Positions 9,401 through 18,900 of a stretch of 64,000 bases of DNA are shown here, one piece after another (the first letter of the stretch is position 1; each line of letters opens with the position of its first letter). The notes beneath the pieces were generated by a model. It was not told the origin of the DNA. It did not search any database and was given only the letters and a program-made list of their open reading frames with translations. This DNA is from Halomicrobium salinisoli (lineage in GTDB: Archaea > Halobacteriota > Halobacteria > Halobacteriales > Haloarculaceae), in NCBI RefSeq assembly GCF_020405185.1, contig NZ_CP084465.1, positions 1 through 64,000 of the forward strand, in the 5' to 3' direction. The position numbers and the translations under genes were made by a program.

Positions 9401-9563
9401 CGCCTGGACGGTGTACCAAGCGCTGGACACGCTCATCGAGGAACTCCAAGACCAAGAGCACTCGACCGGCGTCGACCTCGAGCACCGCATCCAGCAGCTC
9501 ACCGAGTACAGCGAGTACGAACAGAAGCGGCAGGAAGTCATCAGCATCACGGAGGATCTGTAG
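6429..9563 (+). CDS. Large P-loop ATPase of the helicase operon (1044 aa)
   Basis: The N-terminal third is a P-loop NTPase: Walker A GEPGSGKS at residues 99-106 and a Walker-B-like VLICEDL at 295-301. Residues about 543-598 are an Asp/Gly/Ser low-complexity linker, encoded by a run of GGTGATGAC-type repeats, which separates the ATPase from a large helical C-terminal half with no recognised catalytic motif. Comparable ATPases accompany YprA-type helicases in Dpd loci (DpdH), which is the closest parallel I can offer. The ATG overlaps the previous stop by ATGA, and the next gene begins at the base after its TAG. It may sense or load the helicases onto foreign DNA. ATPase call is firm from the motif; the role is inferred. 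Confidence 0.85.
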   Translation: MSNSIQQSSADDEMDRYWDDDEVDHFITSEAHTARKTPAQFKETHVDIDRIYAETLTPLGVSDDYVTQEDLLKSITASTIGGPDSEEDSDPNRIFIVRGEPGSGKSQLCEWTKYQINGYGEDDEGIEDYVALHVSRSQTRMDQIIDILTEPLDIDPDVKNIDELDPDDAASAIVEYMRGIWSTEHFTDKEIQELTDERGDESDLRTIFAKNIQEYQDALDSRDENPDFNLLTRADFRDLRLQLSFSDKLTENKDLLYSVLKNEAHEYLSRNLVGDFKEQLQEYSQQYKKQGIRPVLICEDLTTFSVLKEQLLDHIFELSSSHYDIVLGWTIGWEQDNIDDAMARSDAAKYMKGRTKGYLTMTNESGEAYFLDDDASVELTRSYLDAIKRHSDAGSPPDNVEMAFDGLYPFNEQFVHVAYRQLNDEGSDRKTPRLLLLRVMKHCLKSTLPPYEAMKSNSFVDTPAFDVDMQYDQIYQDISRWYGVPVDGGIGVKTGIFEAFGVDLPDSDEATVKGDYVVFEKGKGSDLIDKIKNPPTPEHELEDDDDDSDGGDDDGGGDRGDSSGDDDGSDGGNSGGGAGGAGGGDDDELSEEEREGRRKFQEFQDWVTNGEEYPSSDTLHEGAVEVLERCHNPTRLGNPNASTRSASAIYYARGDSIPVSIQGDQQRQANIDIELEWGDEYADLYTPMVEYGLFGTFDTTDTNFDQLRAWADTNVAQFKHDMREEIESCLPETLSIEKTLVLGQIFLLNAAKGVQIGEDDLSAELVFEDYELDQPYGKPIAEEFDPDSAFGQAFAELTKSSSEINDLIEGFFLLKSNVVDYERLAEVRREIAEDFEAHVDDAMMIDAGDIPDAYKIGSTRNSANTNVATLFRRIANYASELQRLTAEDDADHIQEALEPVERWYDSSHTVDDLADWFETLEKCRGVFDVGDKQIYEDARELLGLDAEDLQVNIQLTSFRDDIERFQNMDGDTGTALIARLHDFARSRHEQDAWTVYQALDTLIEELQDQEHSTGVDLEHRIQQLTEYSEYEQKRQEVISITEDL

Positions 9564-10400
9564 ATGTCCAGCACCCAGACACTCCCCGCGGCCGTGGAGG
9601 CCCTGGAAGACAAGGCCACGGAGCACAAGCAAGCAGAGAACACCCAGTTCCACGTCTCGGTCGCACGGCACAACATCCGCGAGATCAACAGCGAGATCGA
9701 CGATCTCGTGGAGAGCCTCGAGGACCTCCAGTACTACAAGACGGTCCTCGAAGAGGCTGAGGGATTCGACGGTACAGTACCGACGATGATCAATAGTGCT
9801 GCGCAGGCGGCAGAGACGGCTATCGACACCACACAAGAGGAACTGCTGGAGAACGTCCAGAGCGGAGATGTCGGCGACGGCGATACCGACCTCGATTCTG
9901 AAGACAACAGTGGGAATCCCGAGGTCGAGGTGACCCCCGAAGTCGAGACACAGATCGAGCAGATTCGATCCGCGAAGCGGCAGGTCGACAACGTCCGCGA
10001 GAAGATAGAGCGAAAACTCGAGTCGGCGCGAGACGAGTGGAGCACGAAGGTCGACGCCGCCGAGGAACTCCAGAAGATCCTCGGCAATCAGAACGGAGAC
10101 TTCGCGCGGACGCTCAACCGCATGCACACGCTGCTGACTCGGAAGCTCATGGATTCGAGCGAATCGGCCTCAAGTTTCGTCTCCCAGTGGAACAACGCCG
10201 TCAGCGACTGGGAGAAACACCAGTCGCTCCAGAGCTTCGACGACTTCAAAGAGAGGCACGATCTCTCCGACTCGACGATCGAGGACGTGAAGACGCTCAG
10301 CCAGTCCCAACAGCTCACGCTGGCCGACGTCTCCCTCGAGACGATCAAGGAGATGAAGCGTATCGACCAACTCGAATCGGCCGTCAAGCTGAGCCTCTAA
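9564..10400 (+). CDS. Coiled-coil protein of the helicase operon
   Basis: This 278-aa protein is predicted to be mostly helical coiled coil. Heptad-like stretches occur at about residues 35-65 (IREINSEIDDLVESLEDLQ) and 135-165 (KRQVDNVREKIERKLESA), split by an acidic linker around 95-120. There are no cysteines, membrane segments or enzymatic motifs. It starts immediately after the ATPase stop codon with no spacing, and the next helicase ATG follows 2 bases after its own TAA. The tight packing suggests it is a structural or clamp subunit of the same complex. I do not recognise a family. The shape is reminiscent of coiled-coil adaptors that pair with large defence ATPases, but that is only an analogy. 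Confidence 0.8.
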   Translation: MSSTQTLPAAVEALEDKATEHKQAENTQFHVSVARHNIREINSEIDDLVESLEDLQYYKTVLEEAEGFDGTVPTMINSAAQAAETAIDTTQEELLENVQSGDVGDGDTDLDSEDNSGNPEVEVTPEVETQIEQIRSAKRQVDNVREKIERKLESARDEWSTKVDAAEELQKILGNQNGDFARTLNRMHTLLTRKLMDSSESASSFVSQWNNAVSDWEKHQSLQSFDDFKERHDLSDSTIEDVKTLSQSQQLTLADVSLETIKEMKRIDQLESAVKLSL

Positions 10401-10402
10401 CG

Positions 10403-13400
10403 ATGGACGACCCCGTCGCCCGCGCGGAGCAGATGCAGGACGCCTACCACGACTACTTCATCGGTCGTGGTGGGCGAGCAGCGCGCAGCGTCGCCAATCG
10501 GCTCGCTGACGGTGAGGACCTTACAGGGATGCGCGGTCCGTACCTCCAGGCGCTCGACATCCCGAACTGGAGTGGCCGCACGTGGGATGCCTTCGCCCGG
10601 TCGGCACGGCTCGAACCCCACATCCGTCGCGCCTTCACGAAGATCGGCTTCGAGCGGCTCTACGACTTCCAGGAGCGCAGCATCGAAGCCATCCTCGACG
10701 GCGACGACACCGTCATCACGGCCGCAACGGGGCGGGGGAAGACGGAGGCCTGGCTCATCCCGATCCTCGACAGCATCCTCGACGACAAGCGGACCGGGAG
10801 TGAAGACGGCGACACGAGCGTCAAGGCCACGCTGATCTACCCGACGAAGGCGCTGGCACAAGACCAACTGAAGCGCCTCCTCCAGTACCTCTATCGAATC
10901 AACAAACAACTGCCGTCGGAAAAGCAGATCACGGTCGGCATCTACGACGGCGACACCCCGCGGAACGTCGGCGAATCGGGTGCCGAAGGATACCTCAACG
11001 CGACGTTCCGCCACTTCGAGTGTCCGGGGTACAACGACGAGCTCGTCAAGTGCCAAGACTGTGGTGGCGGCGTCCGTATCCGCAACACCGGCGCTCGATT
11101 CAAACTCATCCCCGAGAAGGCCGACTGTGAGGACGACGATCCGAACGACGTGCCCCTCGACTTCCTGCGCCTGACGAAAAACGATATCCTCGAAGAGGGC
11201 GTCGACATCCTGCTCACCAACCCTGACACGATCAACTACCGTCTCATCAACACGAACGCCGACGACGAGCACGAACGGTTCGTCTACGAACCCGACTTTC
11301 TCGTCTTCGACGAGGTGCATACCTACGACGGCCTGTTCGGGAGCTACACGTCGACGCTGATGAAGCGGATCCAGTCGCTCCGGGACGAGCGGGGCGTCGA
11401 CGACCTGCAACTCGTCGCGAGCAGCGCGACCGTCGAGAACGACGTCGAACTGTTCCAGAAGGTCAGTGGCGCCGTCGACGTTACCCAGGTGAGCGAGTCT
11501 CCCCGCGACATCGAGGGCGACGTACCAGCGACGGTTCCGGAAGCGCTGACGTCGCAGCGCCTCTCCGTCGATCGCATTCTGCGTGCGACGGCCTCGTCCG
11601 ACGACGCAGTTCCCGGTCTCGACGCCTTCGACTACACGCTAGAGGATGCGTCGAGTTACGACCGGGATCGTCGGGAGACGCTGGTCGCTGACGCCCTCTT
11701 CGATCACCTCACGGAAGTCGAGGACGACCCCGGCGCGCAGGTCGTTCGCTACGTCCATCAGTTGCTGTACGAGGACCCACTCACGCGGGCCCAGTTGCAC
11801 GAGGAGGTGGCGACCACGCTCGATCTGGACGACGACGAGACGTCGACGCTGGTGTCGAACGTCCGGACTCTCGGTGAGTTCTCCGGCATGCTGGAGAACC
11901 GGAGCCACGTGTTCTCCTGGCCGATCGACGGCTTCTACGCGTGCCCGTCGTGTGACACGACGTACCGCTCGCCGCAGGACGGCTGCCGCAAGTGTGGCTT
12001 CGATTTCGTCACCCGCGCGACCTACTGTCGGCACTGCAGTGACGAACACCTCGCGGCGTGGTACTGCCCGAGTTGCGACCAGCTAGAGCCGTACACGCCA
12101 ACGGAGCACGGAACGGTCGATCAGGACGAGGAACACATCTGTCGCCGATGCGAGCAGGCACGCGACGAACCCATCCAGATGGTCCGCGTGACGTTCCAGC
12201 CGTTTCTCGAGTGTCACGATTGCGGACACCAAACCGAACGGACGACGACTCGCGACTGTCCTGAGTGCGGTTCCAAGACCGTCCGAACCGACGAGGCGAC
12301 GTTCACATGCGTTAATCCGCAGTGTGAGGCGGATCACGCGGTCGATCGCGTCTGCGACCACTGTGGCGGAACCGACTTCAGACTCGCTACCGTCGACGGA
12401 CAGTTCGATTGCCCCGACTGTGGCACGACGTACGACGAGCGCGAGCAGGCACCAGGTCAGTGTGTCGACTGTGGTTCCTCACTCACGTCGACGAGGTTCC
12501 TCCCATGGGTCTGTGGGAACGATAACTGCAATCGGATCCACTTCGAGGACAGCCCCGATCCATGTGACTGTGGCGAGTCGGCGTTCGTGAAGTGGGGTCT
12601 CTTCGAGATCCACGACGATCAGCACTGTCGGTCCTGCGACACGGCGTTCCTCGGGGACGAAGGGTGCGACTGTGACGACCCGGACGTCCACCCACGGACT
12701 GGCCACCACCAGGCCTACAAGACGATCGACACCCGCGGGCAGATCCACACGATGAGTTCACAGCGGTCGGCCATCCCGTGTCCACATGCGTTCGCACGGT
12801 ACGAGTTCGGCCGCCGGTTCGACGAGCTGATGCGGGGCCCTGGCAACCTCGCGGTGACGACCTCACAGTACATGCTGCGCCGAGTCGCCGACGAGGAGGG
12901 GCAACAGGCAGCGAAGCTCCTGTCGTTCGCCGACTCCCACCGCGACATGAAGGAACTCAGCCGGGACTTCTCTGAACCCGAAGCCGAGACGCTCCTCGAT
13001 CAGCTGTTGATCGAGAGTGCATCCGCCCGCGACGACGACAGTGAAAGCCGGTGGATCCCGTTCAGTCGCGTTCTCGAGGACGCCCTGGACATCGTCGACG
13101 AGGTCAACGATGCGCTGGAACCGCCGCAAGTCGCGAGGAGCGTCGAGTTCGACCTGAAGTCGCGGCTGAAGGATCAACCCCGGAAGCGCTGGGACGACGA
13201 CGACGCGCTCCGGGACCGACTGACCCGACGTACGATCGAACACACGTATAGCCAGCGCCTCGGCGAACGTGACGGCTCTCTCGCCGAGGCGGGCCTGATC
13301 GACGTCCGTTTTGCCCCGGGTCTCGACGAACTGGAGAGCGACGAGCGAGCGATCGTTCGCGAACTCGTCGACGAGGGCAACGACTACCGGGTCGCGGACT

Positions 13401-15934
13401 TCACTCCACCGAGTCCCGACCGTCCCGCCGAAGCGGTGGTAGCGGACCTGGTCGACCGCGACATCCTCACCTACGGCCACACCGAGGACTACGTTTCGTT
13501 CGATCCGTCAGTACTCGCCATCACCGTCGCGGGCGCCGGCGCCAGCATCAGGTTCGATCCCGACACAGAGCAGTACTACACGACACTCCACCACCAGTTC
13601 GGCCTCGATCCCGCGGCTGCAGTCCCGTCGAACGCGTCGCTCACCGAGCGCGCGTCGATCACCCATCCGCGGTTTACACAGCGTGCCCACCGCGCCGAGT
13701 ACTCGCAGACGCGGATCCTCATCTCGGAGGAGTACCTCGGGGCGACGAACAAGCGCAAGCGCCGAGAACTGGAGTACCTCTTCCGCGAGGAGAACTACCC
13801 GCATCACCTCTCGTCGGGCCCGACGATGGAACTGGGCGTCGACATCGGCGACCTCGACGCACTCCTGCTGTACGGGACGCCGCCGAACATGAACGCGTAC
13901 CTCCAGCGGGTAGGACGCGCGGGACGGAGTTCGCACTCATCGATGGTTCATTCGGTCAGTCAGCGCAATCCCATCGACTACTACTACTACGACCATCCGG
14001 ACGAGCTCATCGACACCGAACCCACCCCCGTCCCGCTCAACGAGCACAACGAGGAGGTCCTTCGCGTTTCGCTGTCGTGGGGGATCTTCGACTACGTCGC
14101 GGCCAACTTCACCATCCCGTGGGACGTCAGCCACCACGGACGTGCACGGTCGATCGACGGCGGTGATACCCATCACCGGCGGGGAACGCTCGACGACAGC
14201 GAACGGGACGACGCCAGCAAACTGACGCACGTGATGTCGCTTTCCGCCGACACGCTGTCGCTCGGTGCCACCGATTCGAAACTCGACGTGCTCGGCGAAG
14301 TCGTCGACGACTACTATCAGGACGTCGCCGACTATCTCGAGTCGCTCCTCGACTACCGGTATTGCGAGGAGTGTGAGCGGCGGTACGCCGCCGCCGACGA
14401 CCACGAGACGTGTACCAAAAGCGACTGTGACGGCGACGTCCGGTACGCGAAAGACGAGTTCGGCCACCTCGTCGAGGACGTCCTCGAGCACTTCGAGACG
14501 CGCTACATCACCGGCTATCGCGACTACAGACAGTCGCTCGAAGCAGAACTGTCCAGCCTCAAGGAACGCAACCGCGAGCTCCGGCGCGACCAGCAGCGGG
14601 CTGGCGCCGACGAGCGGGCGCGCATCATGCGAGAGCGTAGCAGTCTCAAGGACCGGATCGAAGTGCTCGAAGAGTACCTCACCGAACTGGGGAGTTCGAG
14701 TTACTTCGACTTCCTCAGGGAGTCACGCGAGAGTAAGTTCGATTTCTCGATGCGAAGCGTCGCCTCGACGGCTGGCCTCACTCTGGTCGACGAGGGGTAC
14801 GACCGACGGAACGTGGGCGACCAGGAGAGCGGCCGGGCGATGCAGATGGCGCTCTCGGAACTCCACCCCGGCGCCGCCTACCTCGACGGCGGCGAGACGT
14901 ACACGGTCGCGCGCGTCCGGTTCGACGACAAGGCCAGTTCGGACCTCCGGGACACGGTGAGCGACGCCGTCGACGGAGACGACCTGGCCGAGGAACTCGT
15001 CTGTCCGGCGTGTCGCGCGTCCCACCCACTCGATACCCAGGAGTGCGACTGCGACAGCGACGCTCCACTCAAGCGACGCCGACTGGCGGTGCTCGACTCG
15101 GTCGACGCCTACCACGACAACCTCAAACTGACCACAGAGGGCGACGAGGCCCGATACCTCCACGACGAGCCCAACAAACCAGTACAGAACACGTACGCCG
15201 AGCGGGAGACGTCGATACTCGAGTTCGATCCCGACCGGGCGTTCGAACTCCGTGACGCGGAGGGAGAGGCACTCGGGACGATCGAGTACGGCGATTATTC
15301 GGTACTCCTGCACACGGAGAGCTACAAGACGAAGTACAAGTCCGGCGAGGTCGACCCGCAACAGACGCCCTTCGAGGTCTGTGGCGAGGAGAACTGCCCG
15401 GGAGTGATCTACCGCGATGCTGACGACGAACGGCGGTGCAGTGCCGACCCCGAGCACTTCCCCAATGGTCGCGGCGCCGACTCGGAGTTCGTCCGTCTCG
15501 GATACCAGTACGAGACGCAGGGGATCCGCGTCGAACTCGACGACCGCGAGCTCTCGCACACGCTGGCGCACGGTCTCCGCGTTGCGCTGCAGTACCTCGG
15601 CGGCGTCACCATCCGCGACCTGGCCGAGTACGTCGGCGAGGACCACGTCGACGTCTTCGAGTCGCAAGAAGGCGGAGCCGACGTCGCGCAACTGCTCTTC
15701 GAACAGACTGACGGGGAGTATCGGGCGTTCGATCGGGCAATCAGCCTCGTCCGTGACCAGTTCGACTGCGACTGCGAGAACGGGTGTCCGTCCTGTCTCT
15801 ACCAGTACGGCTGCGACGTCAGGAACGACCAGCGCTCGTTCGACCGTGATCGGCTCCGCGAGTTCCTCGACCGGGGTGACCTGACGATACAGTCCGTCAC
15901 GGACCAGCTGGTCGAGGAACAGCCCAGCGACTGA
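10403..15934 (+). CDS. Giant YprA-type DExH helicase with DUF1998 C-terminus, copy 1
   Basis: This 1843-aa superfamily-2 helicase has a Q-motif-like LYDFQERSI (87-95), Walker A ATGRGKTE (108-115), DEVH (303-306), SAT (341-343), and motif VI QRVGRAGR (1168-1175). The roughly 830 residues between motifs III and VI contain an insertion with at least ten CxxC-type zinc knuckles. The C-terminus has a CxCx3Cx2Cx5C cluster (Cys1789, 1791, 1795, 1798, 1804), typical of DUF1998/YprA proteins such as DrmA/DrmB of DISARM, DpdJ and DruE. The start at 10403 is 2 bases after the previous stop; the open frame extends further upstream, but only across the coding region of the coiled-coil gene. It is 27 bp from a paralogous copy. 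It probably translocates on or unwinds foreign DNA. Confidence 0.93.
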   Translation: MDDPVARAEQMQDAYHDYFIGRGGRAARSVANRLADGEDLTGMRGPYLQALDIPNWSGRTWDAFARSARLEPHIRRAFTKIGFERLYDFQERSIEAILDGDDTVITAATGRGKTEAWLIPILDSILDDKRTGSEDGDTSVKATLIYPTKALAQDQLKRLLQYLYRINKQLPSEKQITVGIYDGDTPRNVGESGAEGYLNATFRHFECPGYNDELVKCQDCGGGVRIRNTGARFKLIPEKADCEDDDPNDVPLDFLRLTKNDILEEGVDILLTNPDTINYRLINTNADDEHERFVYEPDFLVFDEVHTYDGLFGSYTSTLMKRIQSLRDERGVDDLQLVASSATVENDVELFQKVSGAVDVTQVSESPRDIEGDVPATVPEALTSQRLSVDRILRATASSDDAVPGLDAFDYTLEDASSYDRDRRETLVADALFDHLTEVEDDPGAQVVRYVHQLLYEDPLTRAQLHEEVATTLDLDDDETSTLVSNVRTLGEFSGMLENRSHVFSWPIDGFYACPSCDTTYRSPQDGCRKCGFDFVTRATYCRHCSDEHLAAWYCPSCDQLEPYTPTEHGTVDQDEEHICRRCEQARDEPIQMVRVTFQPFLECHDCGHQTERTTTRDCPECGSKTVRTDEATFTCVNPQCEADHAVDRVCDHCGGTDFRLATVDGQFDCPDCGTTYDEREQAPGQCVDCGSSLTSTRFLPWVCGNDNCNRIHFEDSPDPCDCGESAFVKWGLFEIHDDQHCRSCDTAFLGDEGCDCDDPDVHPRTGHHQAYKTIDTRGQIHTMSSQRSAIPCPHAFARYEFGRRFDELMRGPGNLAVTTSQYMLRRVADEEGQQAAKLLSFADSHRDMKELSRDFSEPEAETLLDQLLIESASARDDDSESRWIPFSRVLEDALDIVDEVNDALEPPQVARSVEFDLKSRLKDQPRKRWDDDDALRDRLTRRTIEHTYSQRLGERDGSLAEAGLIDVRFAPGLDELESDERAIVRELVDEGNDYRVADFTPPSPDRPAEAVVADLVDRDILTYGHTEDYVSFDPSVLAITVAGAGASIRFDPDTEQYYTTLHHQFGLDPAAAVPSNASLTERASITHPRFTQRAHRAEYSQTRILISEEYLGATNKRKRRELEYLFREENYPHHLSSGPTMELGVDIGDLDALLLYGTPPNMNAYLQRVGRAGRSSHSSMVHSVSQRNPIDYYYYDHPDELIDTEPTPVPLNEHNEEVLRVSLSWGIFDYVAANFTIPWDVSHHGRARSIDGGDTHHRRGTLDDSERDDASKLTHVMSLSADTLSLGATDSKLDVLGEVVDDYYQDVADYLESLLDYRYCEECERRYAAADDHETCTKSDCDGDVRYAKDEFGHLVEDVLEHFETRYITGYRDYRQSLEAELSSLKERNRELRRDQQRAGADERARIMRERSSLKDRIEVLEEYLTELGSSSYFDFLRESRESKFDFSMRSVASTAGLTLVDEGYDRRNVGDQESGRAMQMALSELHPGAAYLDGGETYTVARVRFDDKASSDLRDTVSDAVDGDDLAEELVCPACRASHPLDTQECDCDSDAPLKRRRLAVLDSVDAYHDNLKLTTEGDEARYLHDEPNKPVQNTYAERETSILEFDPDRAFELRDAEGEALGTIEYGDYSVLLHTESYKTKYKSGEVDPQQTPFEVCGEENCPGVIYRDADDERRCSADPEHFPNGRGADSEFVRLGYQYETQGIRVELDDRELSHTLAHGLRVALQYLGGVTIRDLAEYVGEDHVDVFESQEGGADVAQLLFEQTDGEYRAFDRAISLVRDQFDCDCENGCPSCLYQYGCDVRNDQRSFDRDRLREFLDRGDLTIQSVTDQLVEEQPSD

Positions 15935-15960
15935 TCGACACTCCACATAACCTGCCACAG

Positions 15961-18900
15961 ATGGACTTCGACCCACTCAAACTCGCGAACTCGATGCGTG
16001 AATCGTACGCCGAACATTACGCCGGCTCCCAGCCGCAGCGAGCGGTCAAGAACCTCGTCTCGCGGTACTCCGACGGCTCAGGCGAGTCACTCGAAAGCGA
16101 CCTCCCCGAGTTCATCCGGACGAAGGGGCCCTACCTCCAGGTGCTCGATCTCCCCCGGATGAGCGACACGTCGTGGGAGACGTTCGCCGATACCCACGAC
16201 CTCCACGATGACGTCACGGAGACGTTCTCCGAAGCCGGGTTCCGGTCGCTGTACGAGTTCCAGGAAGCTGCGGTCGAGTCGGTCCTGGAGGATCACCATA
16301 CGCTCCTGACGGCAAGTACCGGTCGCGGGAAGACCGAGGGATGGCTCATCCCCATTCTCCAGTTCATCACCGAGGCGAAGGCGGGCGAGCACAACGACCA
16401 TCCGCCAGACAGCGTCAAGTGCATCCTCACGTACCCGACGAAGGCGCTCGCGCAGGACCAACTGAAGCGGCTGATCGACTACCTGTTCACGCTCAACCGT
16501 GGGCGATCGCCGGACGAGCAAGTGACTGTCGGCATCTACGACGGCGACACCAAACGTCGTGATCCCGACGAACTCGCCTACCTCCAGACCACATTCCAGT
16601 ACTTCGACTGCCCGTGCGGTGAGTGCGATTCGTCGCTGACGGTCACCCAGCGCGACGACGGCTCGTTCGTCGTGGAGCCGATGGTCGATCACGAGGACGA
16701 CCTCACCTTCGAGTTCATCAAGGTCACCCGGGACGCCATCGTCGAATCGCCGGCCGACATCCTGCTGACGAATCCCGACACGATCAACTACCGGCTGTTC
16801 AACGTCAATGGCGACGACGAACAGCAGCGCTTCGTCGCCGAGCCGAAGTACTTCGTGTTCGACGAGATCCACGAGTACTCCGAACTCTTCGGTTCGTTTA
16901 CCTCGACGCTCATGCGCCGGTACATCCGGGAGCGACAGGAGCTCAACGGCTACGACAGCGAGGCCGAAGACGACCTCACCATCGTCGGTGCGTCGGCGAC
17001 CGTCGAGAACAAGCGGACGGTCTTCCAGCGCATCAACCCGTTCGTCGATCCCGACGTCGAAGTCGTCGAGGAGGATGAGCGGACGCTCGACGCGCCGTTC
17101 CCCGACGAAGTCTCCGAGGAATTCGTCTCGGCGGAGATGAGCGAAGCTGAGTTACGCGCCGGTGACACCGACGCTGCGCGGCGAGCACTCGACGCAGCCG
17201 GCGTAGCTGGCGGTAGTGAAGACGTCGAGGATGCTCTCTACGAGCACCTCGTCGATGACGAAGGGGGACCGCTGGAGTTCGTCCGTGGGATCTACGCGGC
17301 GCTCCACGAGACCCCACTTCGGCCAGTCGGCCTTCGCGATCGTCTGATCGACGAGTCAGGGCTCACGGAGTCCCAGGCAGAGACGGTGGTCTCCAACTTC
17401 ATGACGATCGGGGCGGTGTCCGGTATTCTGGAGAGTCGCGCCCACCTGTTCAGTTGGCCGCTCGACGGGTATTACACGTGCATCAACTGTGGGACCGTCT
17501 ACGACACGCCTCAGTCGTCCTGTACGGAGTGTGGCCACCACTTCGTGACGAAGCTCTCGCTGTGTAACCAGTGTGGCGAGGAGTCGCTCGAATCGTGGTT
17601 CTGTCCGAACTGTGAGCGCCTGGCGCCCCACACAGTCACATCTGAAGAGGGACGGTTCGAGTACTTCCAGCGGCGGGAGTGCCAGTGTGAGACCGTCGAC
17701 GGCGAGACTCCCGAGATGGTCCGCGTCTACTGGCGCCCGTACTACGAGTGTACGGACTGCGGCGAGCGACAGAAGATCGACCACCAGCACGACTGTCCCG
17801 ACTGTGGCGCCGCGATGGTCCTCGACGACTCGATGGAGACGCACGTCTGTACCAATCCGGACTGCGACGGCGAGCTCACCGTCGACGAGGCACGGGAATC
17901 GGAGTGCCATTCCTGTCATTCGGCCGCGCTAGAACCGCTTGCTGACGACGGTGTGCAGTATTGCACGGAGTGCGGCGAGGTCTACGAGGATCCCGACGGG
18001 CAGGAGTGTACTGCCGACGACTGCGACGGCGACCTCACGCCGAAGCGCTTCCTCGGGTGGACGTGCAGCGATCCCGACTGCGACGAGGTGTACTTCGGCG
18101 ATCCGCCGGCGTCGTGTAGCTGCAGGAAACGCAAGCTCGTTCGATCGGCGCTGTTCGACATCAGCATGGTCGACGAGTGCCAGTCCTGCGGGCACGAGTT
18201 CCTGCCGAACGGGCCTCACAACTGCGACTGCGACGACCCCGAGATCAGTCGCCGGGCGAAGGGCTACAGCAACTTCCGGATGGTCGATGACGACGGACGG
18301 ATTCGGGAGGCGAGCAACTTCCCCGGTGGGCTGCCGTGTCACCACGAGGATCGACGCGAGACGTACGCGAAGAACCGGCGGTACGACTCGATGCTCCGTG
18401 GGCCCGCCAACGCCGCCGTGACGACGGGGCGCTACCTGCTTCGGTCGCTGGCTGACCGGGACGGGCCCGAGACCTTCAGCGAGTCGAAGATGCTCTCGTT
18501 CGCGGACAGCCAGTCCGACATGAAGGAACTGGAGCGGAACTTCCGCGAACCCGAGGAGTCGTTCTTCTTCGACCAGCTGTTCATCGAGAGCGTCCGATCA
18601 GAGACCGATGGATCCGGCTGGGCGGTACTCTCCGACATCGTCGAGCGTGGCGTGGACGACGCCAAGCAGTACGAGGACGACCTCGCTGGCGAAGAAGGGA
18701 ACACACCCGGGATGTACGAGCGCCTAGCCGGGTACGACCAGTCGGTCGACGAGTACCTGACGGAAGAACTGGTGTCTCGGGTTCTGGAAGGCAAGTACAG
18801 TCAGCGCTACCGTAGCACCCAGCTCAACGACGAGGGGCTGATCGACGTTCGGTTGGATGCCGACCTCGCCGACCTCAGCGAGGGGGAGCGAGAACTCCTC

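Noticed and set aside
6429..9563. Assignment of the ATPase as a STAND/NLR-type protein
   Set aside because: Walker A and B are present, but no NB-ARC-type or repeat sensor domain could be recognised.
10037..10402. N-terminal extension of the first helicase
   Set aside because: The open frame continues upstream through the coiled-coil gene, but its translation is Arg/Pro-rich and unlike haloarchaeal protein; the ATG at 10403 gives the proper start.
10397..11410. 337-aa minus-strand open frame
   Set aside because: It is antisense to the Walker A and DEVH region of the helicase; a mirror frame only.
14723..15976. 417-aa minus-strand open frame inside the first helicase gene
   Set aside because: It is antisense to strongly supported helicase motifs and arises from high GC; no motif of its own.
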